A stretch of 64,000 bases of DNA. Origin: Streptomyces sp. NBC_01255. Its GTDB lineage: Bacteria > Actinomycetota > Actinomycetes > Streptomycetales > Streptomycetaceae. Shown here piece by piece: positions 20,602-28,839 of this stretch (the first letter of the stretch is position 1; each line of letters opens with the position of its first letter). The DNA lies in contig NZ_CP108474.1 of the NCBI RefSeq assembly GCF_036226445.1, positions 7,936,001-8,000,000 on the forward strand, given 5' to 3'. Made by a program: the position numbers and the translations under genes. The notes under the pieces were generated by a model, which saw only the letters and a program-made list of their open reading frames with translations, made no database searches and was not told where the DNA came from.

Positions 20602-20892
20602 ATGAGCTGGGCATCTTGGACGACCGCCGGTGTCTACACCGGGCGTGGTGGGGTGCTGACCGACGAGGCCGGAGTCGTCACGGGCGATCTGACCGTGCAC
20701 ACGACCTGGGCCGAGCGCGAGGCACGCGTGGCCGTGCAGTACAGCGGCGCATCCGACTGGTTCACCATGTCGGGCAGTCCCGTTCCGTGCGCGACGGAGG
20801 AGGAGAGCCGAGATCTCCACGACGCGGTCGTGGAGGCCGTCCGGGAAGGCAAGGGGGCCACGGTCCCGTCGCTGCCCGGAGCAGTACCGTAG
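20602..20892 (+). CDS. Conserved-type hypothetical protein, 96 residues
   Basis: Begins MSWASWTTAGVYTGRGGVLT and is a compact, mostly beta protein (TGDLTVHTTWAEREARVAV, SGASDWFTMSGSPVP) ending in an amphipathic helix (ESRDLHDAVVEAVREG). Codon third positions are strongly G/C, which supports coding. No family recognised and no ribosome binding site; GAACCT lies six bases before the ATG, a weak fit to the leaderless pattern. A further upstream start at 20515 would run through the icd terminator and is unlikely. Confidence 0.68.
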   Translation: MSWASWTTAGVYTGRGGVLTDEAGVVTGDLTVHTTWAEREARVAVQYSGASDWFTMSGSPVPCATEEESRDLHDAVVEAVREGKGATVPSLPGAVP

Positions 20893-21010
20893 TCGCGAGG
20901 GCTCGCACGGTCGCGACGCATACCGTCATACCGCAGGAAGTGTTATCCCTCCCGCTCCCACGGGTCTCCGAACGACGGGGGACTCGGATCACGGATGAGG
21001 GAGCAGACCC

Positions 21011-22471
21011 ATGCACAGCGACGAGCGCCGCACCACCGCCCTGGTGGAGGCGGCCCGGGCCGGTGACGCGCACGCCAGGGACGAGCTGGTACGCGCGTAC
21101 CTGCCCCTCGTCCACAACGTCGTCGGCCGCGCCCTCGACGGCCACGCCGACACCGACGACATCGTCCAGGAGACGTTGGTCCGCGCCCTCGACGGCCTCG
21201 CCGGGCTCCGTGACCCGGCCCGCTTCCGTTCCTGGCTCGTCGCCATCGCCATGAACGGGATACGCCGTCGCTGGCGCGAGAACCGGCAGGCCCCCGTGCC
21301 CGGCCTCGACGGGGCGGCCGAGCTCGCCGACCCGGCCGGCGACTTCACCGAACTCACCATCCTCCGCCTCCGCCTCTCCGGAGAGCGCCGCGAGGTGGCC
21401 CGCGCCACCCGCTGGCTCGACGACGAGGACCGCGAACTCCTCTCCCTGTGGTGGCTGGAGGCCGCCGGGGAACTCACCCGCACCGAACTCGCCGAGGGCC
21501 TCGGCGTCTCCCCGCAGCACGCCGCCGTCCGGGTCCAGCGGATGAAGGAACGCCTGGAGACCGGCCGGGCCGTGGTCCGCGCCCTCGACGCCGACCCGTC
21601 GTGCCCCCGACTCGCCGAGTCCCTCACCGGCTGGGACGGCCGCCCCTCGCCCCTCTGGCGCAAGCGGATCGCCCGCCACCTGCGCGACTGCGCCGCCTGT
21701 ACGGGGCAGGCGACCGGGAGCCGCGGCCTCGCCCCCGTCGAGGGCCTGCTCGTCGGCATCGGCCTCGTCCCCCCGCTGGCCGCGGCGGCCCTCGCCCGGC
21801 CCGGCGCGGAGACCTTCGCGGCCGAGCCCGTGGGCTGGTGGACGCCGATACGGCGGGCCGGCCTCGCCGGAGCCGTGACCGTCGTCGTCCTCGGCACGCT
21901 CGCCGTGCTCGTACCGAGGCAGGAGGAGGTACGGGTGACACCCGACCGGCCCCGCGCCGCGACCCCGGCACCCGCGCCCCCGACCACCCCGGCGCCCCCC
22001 ACCACCACGGCGGCCACCGTCGCGGCCCCGGCCCCCACGACCCGTACCCCGGCACCCCGCCGCACCACGCCCCCCGCACCCGCGCCCACCGTCGAGGAGC
22101 GGGTGACGGAGAGGGTCAACAGGCTGCGGGCGGCGGCGGGTTGCGCCCCGCTGCGGACCGACCCGCGCCTGGTCGCGGCGGCCCGGGGATACGCCCGCGA
22201 CATGGTCGCGCGCGGCTACTACGCGCACAGCAGCCCGGAGGGCGACTTCGCGGACGCGCGGATCACCGCGGCCGGGTACGACTGGAGCGCCTGGGCCGAG
22301 AACCTCGCCCAGGGCGCGGCGGACCCGGCGGCCGTCGTCGAGGACTGGACCGACGGGGCGATGCACGAGGAGAACATGCTGGACTGCCGGTACCGGGACA
22401 CCGGAGTGGCGTCGGTGCCCGGTCCCGGCGGCACGATCTGGGTGCAGAAGCTGGCGGCCCCGGCCTCCTGA
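21011..22471 (+). CDS. ECF-type sigma factor fused to zinc anti-sigma motif, membrane segment and extracellular CAP domain
   Basis: 486 residues. Sigma-70 region 2 (about 20-92, DTDDIVQETLVRALDGLAGL and RFRSWLVAIAMNGIRRRW) and region 4 (about 135-185, ELAEGLGVSPQHAAVRVQRM) are followed by the zinc anti-sigma signature HxxxCxxC (His223, Cys227, Cys230), one membrane helix (about 284-303), a long Pro/Thr/Ala linker and a C-terminal CAP/SCP domain (about 365-486). Sigma factor, inhibitor motif and outside-facing domain are thus one chain, which suggests signal-dependent release. ATG preceded by GAGGGAG. The convergent next gene encodes a second CAP protein. Confidence 0.88.
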   Translation: MHSDERRTTALVEAARAGDAHARDELVRAYLPLVHNVVGRALDGHADTDDIVQETLVRALDGLAGLRDPARFRSWLVAIAMNGIRRRWRENRQAPVPGLDGAAELADPAGDFTELTILRLRLSGERREVARATRWLDDEDRELLSLWWLEAAGELTRTELAEGLGVSPQHAAVRVQRMKERLETGRAVVRALDADPSCPRLAESLTGWDGRPSPLWRKRIARHLRDCAACTGQATGSRGLAPVEGLLVGIGLVPPLAAAALARPGAETFAAEPVGWWTPIRRAGLAGAVTVVVLGTLAVLVPRQEEVRVTPDRPRAATPAPAPPTTPAPPTTTAATVAAPAPTTRTPAPRRTTPPAPAPTVEERVTERVNRLRAAAGCAPLRTDPRLVAAARGYARDMVARGYYAHSSPEGDFADARITAAGYDWSAWAENLAQGAADPAAVVEDWTDGAMHEENMLDCRYRDTGVASVPGPGGTIWVQKLAAPAS

Positions 22472-22499
22472 ACCGGTGGACGGGCCGGGGGCCGGCGGA

Positions 22500-23231
22500 T
22501 CAGCCCTTGGCGCCGAAGTTCTGTACCCACCAAGGGCCGTTGGCGGTGAGGGTCACCCCGACGCCGATGTCCTTGAAGGAGCAGTTGAGGATGTTGTCGC
22601 GGTGTCCGGGACTGCCCATCCACTCCTCCATCGCCTGCGCCGGGGTCTTCGGCCCGCGATGGATGTTCTCCCCCCACGTCGACCACGTGTACCCGGCGAC
22701 GGTCATCCGGTCGCCCGCGTCTCGGCCCTCCGGGCTGTCGTGCTCGTAGTAGTCGCGCGAGGCCATGTCGTCGGCGTGCCCCTGAGCGGCGGTCCGCAGA
22801 TGGCTCTCCGCGCGGAGCGGGCCGCAACCGGCCTTGTCCCGTTCCGTGTTGGCGAGGACGACGACCTGCTGGACGTACTCCGAGACGGTACCGACGGCGT
22901 CGGCTCCACCGGCTCCGGCTCCGGCACCGGCTCCGGCTTCGGCGGTGGCGGGTCCTGCCCCGGCATCGGCCGTGGCGGGTGCCGCGACGGCCGAGGTGCC
23001 GGCGGCCGGGGCGGGGGTGGCCACGTACACCCCGCCCGCCACCGTGAGGACGACGGCCGCGGACCCGGCGGCGGTGACGGTCGTACGGAAGCCCGGACGC
23101 CGAAGAGCGCGCCGCCGTGATCCGTGGCCCTTCCGGTGGCGCCCGCCGTCCCGCACGACCTGCTCTTCGTGTTCGGCGTGATCGACGTGTTCAGGGGCGT
23201 CGGGGGGACCGGGATGGTCGTGGTACCGCAT
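22500..23231 (-). CDS. Membrane-anchored or secreted CAP-domain protein
   Basis: 243 residues. A His- and charge-rich N-terminus (1-48) precedes a hydrophobic segment (about 50-71) and an Ala/Gly-rich linker; the CAP domain (about 120-243) reads LANTERDKAGCGPL, YYEHDSPEG, AGYTWSTWGENI, WMGSPGHRDNILNC and ends WVQNFGAKG. ATG at 23231 with GGAG six bases upstream. It is very similar in layout to the CAP domain of the facing sigma fusion (same cysteines and DSPEG/SSPEG segment), so one is probably a duplicate of the other. CAP proteins are secreted and of diverse or unknown activity. Confidence 0.88.
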   Translation of the reverse strand: MRYHDHPGPPDAPEHVDHAEHEEQVVRDGGRHRKGHGSRRRALRRPGFRTTVTAAGSAAVVLTVAGGVYVATPAPAAGTSAVAAPATADAGAGPATAEAGAGAGAGAGGADAVGTVSEYVQQVVVLANTERDKAGCGPLRAESHLRTAAQGHADDMASRDYYEHDSPEGRDAGDRMTVAGYTWSTWGENIHRGPKTPAQAMEEWMGSPGHRDNILNCSFKDIGVGVTLTANGPWWVQNFGAKG

Positions 23232-23369
23232 GGAGCTCCGCTCTCTCACCGAGGTCGCCGGACGGTCCGGCGCTGGGAGAGCCACCGGGGCGACGGCGTT
23301 AACCCTTTCCGGCCCCGGCCGCCCCGACACTCCTCGTCAACCCGACGCGTCAACGCACGTCAGAGCCTT

Positions 23370-24242
23370 TCAGCCCTGCGGGATCACCGCCACCGGGCAC
23401 GGCGCGAGATGGAGCGCCGCGTGGGCCACGGAGCCGATGCGCGGGCCGGCGGCGCCGCGCCTGGCCCGCCGGCCGACCACCAGGAGCTGGGCCGCCCCCG
23501 AGGCGGAGAGCAGCACCTGCCCCGCGCTGCCCAGTTCGACGTGTTCCGTCACCGGAACCTCGGGGAACCGATCCCGCCAGGGCGCCAAGGCCTCGCGCAG
23601 CGCCTTCTCCTCGTACGGGACGAGACCGCCGGCCTCGTCGGCGATCCGCATCGAGGCCGGGCTGTACGCGTAGAGGGGCGGCAGGCTCCAGGCGCGGACG
23701 GCCCGCACCGAGGCCCCGCGCGCGGCAGCGGTCTCGAAGGCGAAGCCGAGCGCCGCGGCACTGTCCTCGGGACTGCCGAGCTGGCCGACGAGGACGTCGC
23801 CGACCGGCGGCTCGGCGGGCTCGCCGTCCCGGGACCTGACGGCCACCACGGGCCGGCCGGCGGCGGCGATGATCTGCTGCCCGTACGAGCCGAGCAGGAA
23901 GCCCGTGACGGCGCCGTGGCCGCGTGAGCCGATGACGAGCATCTCGGCCCGTGGCTCGGTGCCGAGCAGCGCCGCGACCGGTGTGTCGGGGAGCACCTCG
24001 GCCGTGAGAGTGACGTCCGGGTGGCGCCGTGCGACCGTCGCCTCGGCCTCGCGCAGGACCTCGTCGGCTGCCCGCTCCTGGCTCGCCCGGTCCTGGACCA
24101 GCGGGATGTCGAGGGGTTCCCAGCGCCACGCGTGGGCGAGCCGCAGCGGGAGCCCCCGGTGGAGGGCCTCGCGGGCGGCCCAGTCGGCCGCGGCGAGACT
24201 CTCCGGGGAACCGTCCACTCCTGCGACGATCTCACGACTCAT
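23370..24242 (-). CDS. Universal stress protein, tandem UspA domains
   Basis: 290 residues with two UspA domains. The first (about 3-145) begins REIVAGVDGSPESLAAADWA and has the nucleotide loop GSRGHGAVTGFLLGS; the second (about 155-288) has GRRARRGAAGPRIGSVAHA and the closing CPVAVIPQG. Such proteins bind ATP and help survival in stasis or low oxygen. ATG at 24242 with GGAGG seven bases upstream. Single gene; a hairpin separates it from the upstream monooxygenase gene. Confidence 0.93.
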   Translation of the reverse strand: MSREIVAGVDGSPESLAAADWAAREALHRGLPLRLAHAWRWEPLDIPLVQDRASQERAADEVLREAEATVARRHPDVTLTAEVLPDTPVAALLGTEPRAEMLVIGSRGHGAVTGFLLGSYGQQIIAAAGRPVVAVRSRDGEPAEPPVGDVLVGQLGSPEDSAAALGFAFETAAARGASVRAVRAWSLPPLYAYSPASMRIADEAGGLVPYEEKALREALAPWRDRFPEVPVTEHVELGSAGQVLLSASGAAQLLVVGRRARRGAAGPRIGSVAHAALHLAPCPVAVIPQG

Positions 24243-24329
24243 CGGACTGCCTCCGTCGGTAGCGCGACGGGCCCCCCGGGCGGCGGGGCCCTCCTCCCTC
24301 CAGCTTGGGCCCATCGGCAGCCCGAAGAG

Positions 24330-24367
24330 AGGGACGGACGTCCCGACATGCCGGACCGTCCGTCCCT
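24330..24367 (-). terminator. Hairpin downstream of the acyl-CoA-dehydrogenase-like gene
   Basis: Perfect 11-bp arms (AGGGACGGACG and its complement) with a 16-base loop, about 50 bases after the stop of the gene at 24420 on the minus strand. Confidence 0.6.
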
Positions 24368-24419
24368 TCTGCCGTGCGGTCCGGCGGTCGTGCGGTCGTG
24401 CGGTCGTTCTGTCGTGATG

Positions 24420-25766
24420 TCAGGCCGGCAGGGTGAGCCGTGCGTGGGTGCCGTTGAGGTAGTGGTCGCCGATGTCGCGGAGCCGATGGGCCGGCTGCGT
24501 GTGGGCGGTGAGCGCGCGGGCGTTGCGCCAGAAGCGGTCGAAGCCCGGGCCCCCTGACTGGGCATCGGCGCCCTCGGCACCGTCGACGAGTTCGAGGACG
24601 CGGGTCGTGATGCGGACGGCGGCCCGGCCGGTGACCGTCTCGGCGGCGGAGACCAGGACGGCGATGTCGGCGCGCTCCTCGGGGCTCAGCGTCCGTCCGG
24701 CGAGGAGACCGCGGGCCAGGGCGTCCGTCGCCCGCTCCACCACCGCGGAGGCGGCGTGCGCGGCCGTGGCCAGCTCGCCGTACGCGAGGAGCAGGTAGGG
24801 GTCGTCGTCCGTCCCGAGCGGATCCGCGCCGACGGCGGACGGCCTGCCGTCGGCCGAGGGCGCCGGGGCCGGTCCGGCCTGCCCGGCGCGGCTGATGTCC
24901 CGGGCCTCGGCGAGCGCCCCCTCGGCGATGCCGAGTCCGACCTGGACGAGGAGCAGCCGCAGGGCGAGCGGGGCGAGGGCGGCGAAGGGGGTGACGGCGT
25001 GTTCGTCGTGGGGGAGCAGTCCGAGGACCTGGTCGGCCGGGACCGGGACGTGGTCGAAGGTGACGGTGCCCGCGCCGGAGACCCGTTGCCCGACCCGGTC
25101 CGTGCCGGCGTCGGTGAACACGCCGGGGTGCGCCGGGTCCACCAGGACGATCAGCCAGTCGCCGGTCCCGCCGGGACGCGCGCCGACGACGAGCCGGTCG
25201 GCGACGGCGACACCGGAGGCGAAGGCGCGGCGCCCGTCGAGGATCCAGCCGCCCGCGTCGGGCGTGAGTCTGAGGCCGGGGTCCTTCCGGGTACGCGGCG
25301 GCTCGACGCCCCCGCCGAGCAGCCAGTGCTCCTCGGCCGTCCGTACGTCGAGGTCGGGGGCGGGGGCGCCTGCCGTGTCTTTCGTGTCCGCCGCGTCTTC
25401 CATGGATTCCGCCCGTCCGAAGAACCGGCTGCTCCAGGACAGGACGTAATGGTGGGCGAGGAGTTCGCCGACCGAGCTGTCGGCGGCGGAGATCTCCCGT
25501 ACGACGGCGGACGCGGCCCGCCAGTCCGCGCCCCGCCGGTTCGCGCCGGGCGCCGTGAGGAGGGCGGGCAGGCCGGCCTCCTGGAGCCGGGCGACCTCGT
25601 CGAAGGGCGCTTTGCCCGCCCGGTCACGGGCCGGCGCGTCGACGGCGAGGTCGTCCGCGAGCTCGCGGGTGACACGGGGCCAGATCTCGTCGTCCGCGGG
25701 CCGGTCGGCCGGTGCCGGGACGGTGCGTATCGCGGTTCTCCTGAGCGATTTCCTCGGCGTACTCAC
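24420..25766 (-). CDS. Acyl-CoA-dehydrogenase-fold monooxygenase (SfnB/DszC-like), probable sulfur scavenging
   Basis: 448 residues with the three-part acyl-CoA dehydrogenase fold: helical N-domain (RLQEAGLPALLTAPGANRRG), beta middle domain (GGWILDGRRAFASGVAVADR, GTVTFDHVPVPADQVLG) and helical C-domain (AETVTGRAAVRITTRVLELV, FDRFWRNARALTAHTQPAH). The C-terminal FWRNARALTAHTQP is typical of FMNH2-dependent oxygenases such as DszC and SfnB, which desulfurise organosulfur compounds, rather than fatty-acid dehydrogenases. GTG at 25766 with GAGGTGA upstream. A long inverted repeat overlaps the promoter, and an Rrf2 regulator is next upstream. Confidence 0.82.
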   Translation of the reverse strand: MSTPRKSLRRTAIRTVPAPADRPADDEIWPRVTRELADDLAVDAPARDRAGKAPFDEVARLQEAGLPALLTAPGANRRGADWRAASAVVREISAADSSVGELLAHHYVLSWSSRFFGRAESMEDAADTKDTAGAPAPDLDVRTAEEHWLLGGGVEPPRTRKDPGLRLTPDAGGWILDGRRAFASGVAVADRLVVGARPGGTGDWLIVLVDPAHPGVFTDAGTDRVGQRVSGAGTVTFDHVPVPADQVLGLLPHDEHAVTPFAALAPLALRLLLVQVGLGIAEGALAEARDISRAGQAGPAPAPSADGRPSAVGADPLGTDDDPYLLLAYGELATAAHAASAVVERATDALARGLLAGRTLSPEERADIAVLVSAAETVTGRAAVRITTRVLELVDGAEGADAQSGGPGFDRFWRNARALTAHTQPAHRLRDIGDHYLNGTHARLTLPA

Positions 25767-25779
25767 GTCACCTCACCCG

Positions 25780-25811
25780 ATCCCTTGTATCCCCACTGGA
25801 ATACTAGGGAT
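25780..25811 (-). promoter_or_regulatory. 32-bp inverted repeat in front of the SfnB-like gene (operator)
   Basis: Two 14-base arms (25780-25793 and 25798-25811) around CACT pair at 12 of 14 positions; arms read ATCCCTTGTATCCC and GGAATACTAGGGAT. It lies 13 bases before the GTG. It is AT-richer than its surroundings and is a likely site for the neighbouring Rrf2 regulator or another sulfur regulator. Confidence 0.6.
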
Positions 25812-25958
25812 AGTGACAGAGGCGGTCGCCTGCCCCCAAGAGGCGTCCGAGGGCTGGACATGCGCGTCTTGATCGGTGAGATGTCGTCACGTCGGCGCAG
25901 GTCGCGCGGAGTTGGCTGTGTCGGGAATCGGTCGGGTGGGCGTTTTTCGGACACCCCC

Positions 25959-26414
25959 TCAGGGGTTCGTCCATGCCTCCGGGTCGTCCGCGAGCGCGGT
26001 GATGTCCGCCGGCAGCTCGGCCGCCGCCACCTCGGCGAGCGAGACCCCGAGCACCTCGCGCACGCTCGCGCGGAGCGCGATCCACAGCGGGAGCAGCGAC
26101 TCGGCGGGCCCCGTGTACGCCAGGTCCGGGGGCCGCTCGCCGCGCACGGAGACCAGCGGGCCCTCCACGCAGCGGATGACGTCCGCGACCGAGATCGACT
26201 CGGCCGGCCTGGCCAGCCAGTACCCGCCGTTGCCGCCGCGCTGGCTCTGGACAAGACCGCCCTTGCGCATGTCGCCGAGGATGCCCTCCAGGAACTTGTG
26301 GGAGATCCCCTGGACTTCGGCGATCGCCTCGGCCTTCAGCGGCCCCGCGTCCTGGGCGGCGGCGAGCTGGAGGGCGGCGCGTACCGCGTAGTCGGCCCTG
26401 GCTGAAATGCGCAT
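25959..26414 (-). CDS. Rrf2-family transcriptional regulator without Fe-S cysteines
   Basis: 151 residues. Winged helix at the N-terminus: MRISARADYAVRAALQLAAA, ISHKFLEGILGDMRKGGLV, QRGGNGGYWLARP, SVADVIRCVEGPL. Rrf2 proteins that sense Fe-S state (IscR, NsrR, RsrR) carry three cysteines or equivalent ligands; only one cysteine (about residue 83) is present, so it resembles the CymR-like, cluster-free members that control cysteine metabolism. It lies about 190 bases upstream of the SfnB-like gene on the same strand and back to back with the cysteine leader peptide, which fits a role in sulfur supply. Confidence 0.9.
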   Translation of the reverse strand: MRISARADYAVRAALQLAAAQDAGPLKAEAIAEVQGISHKFLEGILGDMRKGGLVQSQRGGNGGYWLARPAESISVADVIRCVEGPLVSVRGERPPDLAYTGPAESLLPLWIALRASVREVLGVSLAEVAAAELPADITALADDPEAWTNP

Positions 26415-26420
26415 GCTCGC

Positions 26421-26426
26421 ATTATC
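26421..26426 (-). promoter_or_regulatory. -10 element (GATAAT) of leaderless Rrf2 gene
   Basis: GATAAT on the minus strand, six bases (GCGAGC) before the ATG at 26414, with no ribosome binding site. Confidence 0.55.
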
Positions 26427-26544
26427 CCGCACGCCCCTGACCGGATCCGTGCGCCCCGGAGGCGGCGCGTCCCGCACCCTTGACGTCACGGGTGCCCGGT
26501 CGGAGACTCGTGAAAGAGAAAACCGAGTGAACGGGTAGGGAATC

Positions 26545-26691
26545 ATGGGACACGCCGGCCGGCGGGACACCGCGCACGCCGTGCTCCTCCCGTGCTCCGT
26601 GCCCCTCACGTCCCGCCGCCACATCGATCTGCTGCGGGTCTGCAGCGCCGCGAGTCGCCGTCCCCGCCGGGGCGTTCACCGCGTCCGCTGA
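26545..26691 (+). CDS. Cysteine-type leader peptide (attenuator ORF)
   Basis: 48 codons. The core TSRRHIDLLRVCSAASRR matches the short leader peptides that precede sulfur-assimilation and cysteine genes in actinobacteria, where ribosome pausing at the cysteine codon controls a downstream hairpin. Here two cysteine codons are present (PCSV and RVCS). GTAGGG lies just upstream of the ATG; an internal GTG would give a shorter form closer to the usual 18-25 residues. The next gene on the strand, a GST-like protein, starts 215 bases later. Confidence 0.72.
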   Translation: MGHAGRRDTAHAVLLPCSVPLTSRRHIDLLRVCSAASRRPRRGVHRVR

Positions 26692-26716
26692 GCCCGTCCG
26701 CCCCGCCCAGGCCGCT

Positions 26717-26740
26717 CCGGCCCGCTTCGGTCCGGGCCGG
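26717..26740 (+). terminator. Attenuator-like hairpin after the leader peptide
   Basis: Perfect 8-bp arms CCGGCCCG and CGGGCCGG with an 8-base loop, 26 bases after the leader stop. Further GC-rich complementary segments follow up to 26760, giving room for alternative folds. Confidence 0.45.
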
Positions 26741-26906
26741 GCTCCGGGACCGGACGTGCACCTCGCCGCGGTCCGCCCGTCTCCTCCTTCCCGTTCCTCT
26801 GCTGCCTCCGGGCCCTGCCCGGCAGCCGACTCCGTCGCGCGCCACCGCGACCGTCGCCGCCGCGCACCGCCCCGGCCCCAGCACCGAGCACCCTCCAGGG
26901 AGAAGC

Positions 26907-27767
26907 ATGTCCGTCGTCCCGTCCTCGCTGCTGCCCGCCTCCGCCGTGCCCGCCTTCCGCGGCCGGATCGGCCGCGACGTGCGCAGCGGCCACTACGCCG
27001 TACCGCACCGCTACCGCCTCCATCTGGCACCGTCGGGTCCCGGCTGTCTGAGCATCGCCCTCACCCACGGCCTGCTCGGCCTCGACGACACCCTTCCGCT
27101 GACCGTGCTCCCCGGGACCCCCGACATGCCCGACGGCGGGTACGCCGCGCTCCGTCCGCTGTACGAGGCGAGCGCCCACCTGTACCGGGGACCGGCCGCC
27201 GCGCCCGTCCTGAGCGACGGGTGGACCGGGCGCATCGTCAGCACGCACGTGCCCGACATCCTGCGGGACCTCGCCCTGCGCTTCCGCGGCGACGGCCCCG
27301 ACCTGCTGCCCGAGGAGCACCGGGGCGAGATCGAGGCCATCGCCGACCTCTGCGAGCGGAGCGTCAACCGGGCCGCCCAGCGCGCCGGCGAACTCGGCCT
27401 CGACGGCGACGCCGCCCACCACGACCCGCTCGGCGTCCTCTTCGCGGCGCTCGGCTCCCTGGAGCGGCGCCTGACCGGCCGCCCGTACGTCCTCGGCGAC
27501 GGCCCGACCGCCGCCGACGTCCAGGTCTGGGTCACCCTCGTACGGCTCGACACCGTCCACCGCTGGCACCTGGACGCCGCGGCGATGGACCGGGTCGCCG
27601 GGCATCCCGCCCTCTGGGCGTACGCCCAGCGCCTCGCCGCCCGCCCGGAGTTCGCCCGCCACCTCGACATCGATGCCATGCTGCTCCGGCACCTCGCCGA
27701 CTGTCGTGGCCATGAGGCCGCGGGCGCCGGGATCCGGCTCGTCGACTGGTCCGGCGCCACGGGCTGA
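26907..27767 (+). CDS. Glutathione-S-transferase-like protein (ECM4/glutathionyl-hydroquinone-reductase type)
   Basis: 286 residues. The C-terminal half is a helical GST domain (DVQVWVTLVRLDTVHRWHLD, HPALWAYAQRLAARPEFARHLD), and the N-terminal half follows ECM4-type proteins (GHYAVPHRYRLHL, LGLDDTLPLTVL). The catalytic CPWA motif of that family is not present; the equivalent place reads GPGCLSIAL, so the cysteine is shifted and reactivity may differ. In actinobacteria the thiol is likely mycothiol rather than glutathione. AGGGAG precedes the ATG. Position behind a cysteine leader peptide links it to sulfur or thiol status. Confidence 0.8.
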   Translation: MSVVPSSLLPASAVPAFRGRIGRDVRSGHYAVPHRYRLHLAPSGPGCLSIALTHGLLGLDDTLPLTVLPGTPDMPDGGYAALRPLYEASAHLYRGPAAAPVLSDGWTGRIVSTHVPDILRDLALRFRGDGPDLLPEEHRGEIEAIADLCERSVNRAAQRAGELGLDGDAAHHDPLGVLFAALGSLERRLTGRPYVLGDGPTAADVQVWVTLVRLDTVHRWHLDAAAMDRVAGHPALWAYAQRLAARPEFARHLDIDAMLLRHLADCRGHEAAGAGIRLVDWSGATG

Positions 27768-27801
27768 CGGCGGAGGCGGCCGCGGGTCGCGCGGCGTCAC
27801 C

Positions 27802-28839
27802 TCAGCCGATGCGGTGGCCGGCCAGCGGAGCCGTGTCGTCGCCCGTGCCCGCGCGGACCCCGCGCAGGAACGCCTCCACGGCCTCCAGCGAGCTCGCCGA
27901 CGGTTCCCACCCCAGCTCCCGCCGGGCCCGCTCGGTGGCGAGCAGGGGCATCTGCAGCAGCGCGTCGAAGAGCCCGGGGGAGGCCGGGGCGAGCCGCAGG
28001 CGCCAGGCCGCGGACAGCGCGCCGCGTACCGCTCCGGCCGGGACCCTCACCGGCCGGGCGTGCAGCAGCCGGCCGAGCGTCTCGGCGTCGAGCACCGGTT
28101 CGGCAGCGAGGTTGAACGCGCCGCGGACGTCCCGGAGGAGCACCCTCCGGTAGGCGTCCGCGGCGTCCTCGGTGTGCAGGACCTGGAAGCGGAGCCCCTC
28201 GAACTCCGGCAGCAGCGGCAGCAGTTCCGGCCGCATCAGCTGACCGGGGAAGAATCGTCCCGCGAAGATCCGCCGCTGCCCGCTCGCCGACTCCTCCTTG
28301 AAGAGGAAGGCCGGGCGCATCCGGACCACCCGGGTCAGCGGATGGTCACGCTCGAAGGTGTCGAGGACCCGTTCCAGGTACGCCTTCTCCCGGGTGTACG
28401 CGGCGCCGGGCCAGCCGTGCGTCGGCCAGGCCTCGGACACGGGGGCGCCACCGCTCGGGCCGGGGGAGTACGCCCCCACCGAGGAGGCGTGCACGAGGAC
28501 CGGCACCCGCGCCGCCGCGACCGCGTCGAAGACGCGCACCGCGCCCAGGACGTTGGTCCGCCAGGTCTTCACCGGGTCGTGCGTCGGCCCGAACCGCCAG
28601 GCCAGGTGCACGACCGCGTCCGCGTCCGCCACGTACTGCGCGAGCCGCGGCTCGTCGCCCTCCCGGGAGAGGTCGACCTCGGCCCACTCCACGCCGGGCA
28701 GCTCCAGGCCGGGCCTGCGCCGGGCCAGCCCGAGGACGGAACCGACCCGCGGTTCGCGGGCCAGCGCCCGTACCAGGCTCGTACCGACGTTGCCGGTGGC
28801 GCCGGTGACGACCACCCGCTGTCGCGTGCTCGGGTTCAT
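27802..28839 (-). CDS. NAD-dependent epimerase/dehydratase family protein
   Basis: 345 residues, an extended short-chain dehydrogenase. The Rossmann motif is VVVTGATGNVGTSLV, the serine lies in LVHASSVGAYSPG and the catalytic Tyr-x3-Lys is YTREKAYLE. The C-terminal substrate domain is complete (LLATERARRELGWEPSASS). The ATG at 28839 (MNPSTRQRVVV) has GGAGGG nine bases upstream; the frame is open 12 codons further. Substrate unknown. Convergent with the GST-like gene. Confidence 0.9.
   Translation of the reverse strand: MNPSTRQRVVVTGATGNVGTSLVRALAREPRVGSVLGLARRRPGLELPGVEWAEVDLSREGDEPRLAQYVADADAVVHLAWRFGPTHDPVKTWRTNVLGAVRVFDAVAAARVPVLVHASSVGAYSPGPSGGAPVSEAWPTHGWPGAAYTREKAYLERVLDTFERDHPLTRVVRMRPAFLFKEESASGQRRIFAGRFFPGQLMRPELLPLLPEFEGLRFQVLHTEDAADAYRRVLLRDVRGAFNLAAEPVLDAETLGRLLHARPVRVPAGAVRGALSAAWRLRLAPASPGLFDALLQMPLLATERARRELGWEPSASSLEAVEAFLRGVRAGTGDDTAPLAGHRIG

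Noticed and set aside
22900..22985. Repetitive CCGGCTCCGG tracts, considered as a CRISPR or variable repeat
   Set aside because: They encode the Ala/Gly-rich linker of the CAP protein and have no regular spacer structure.
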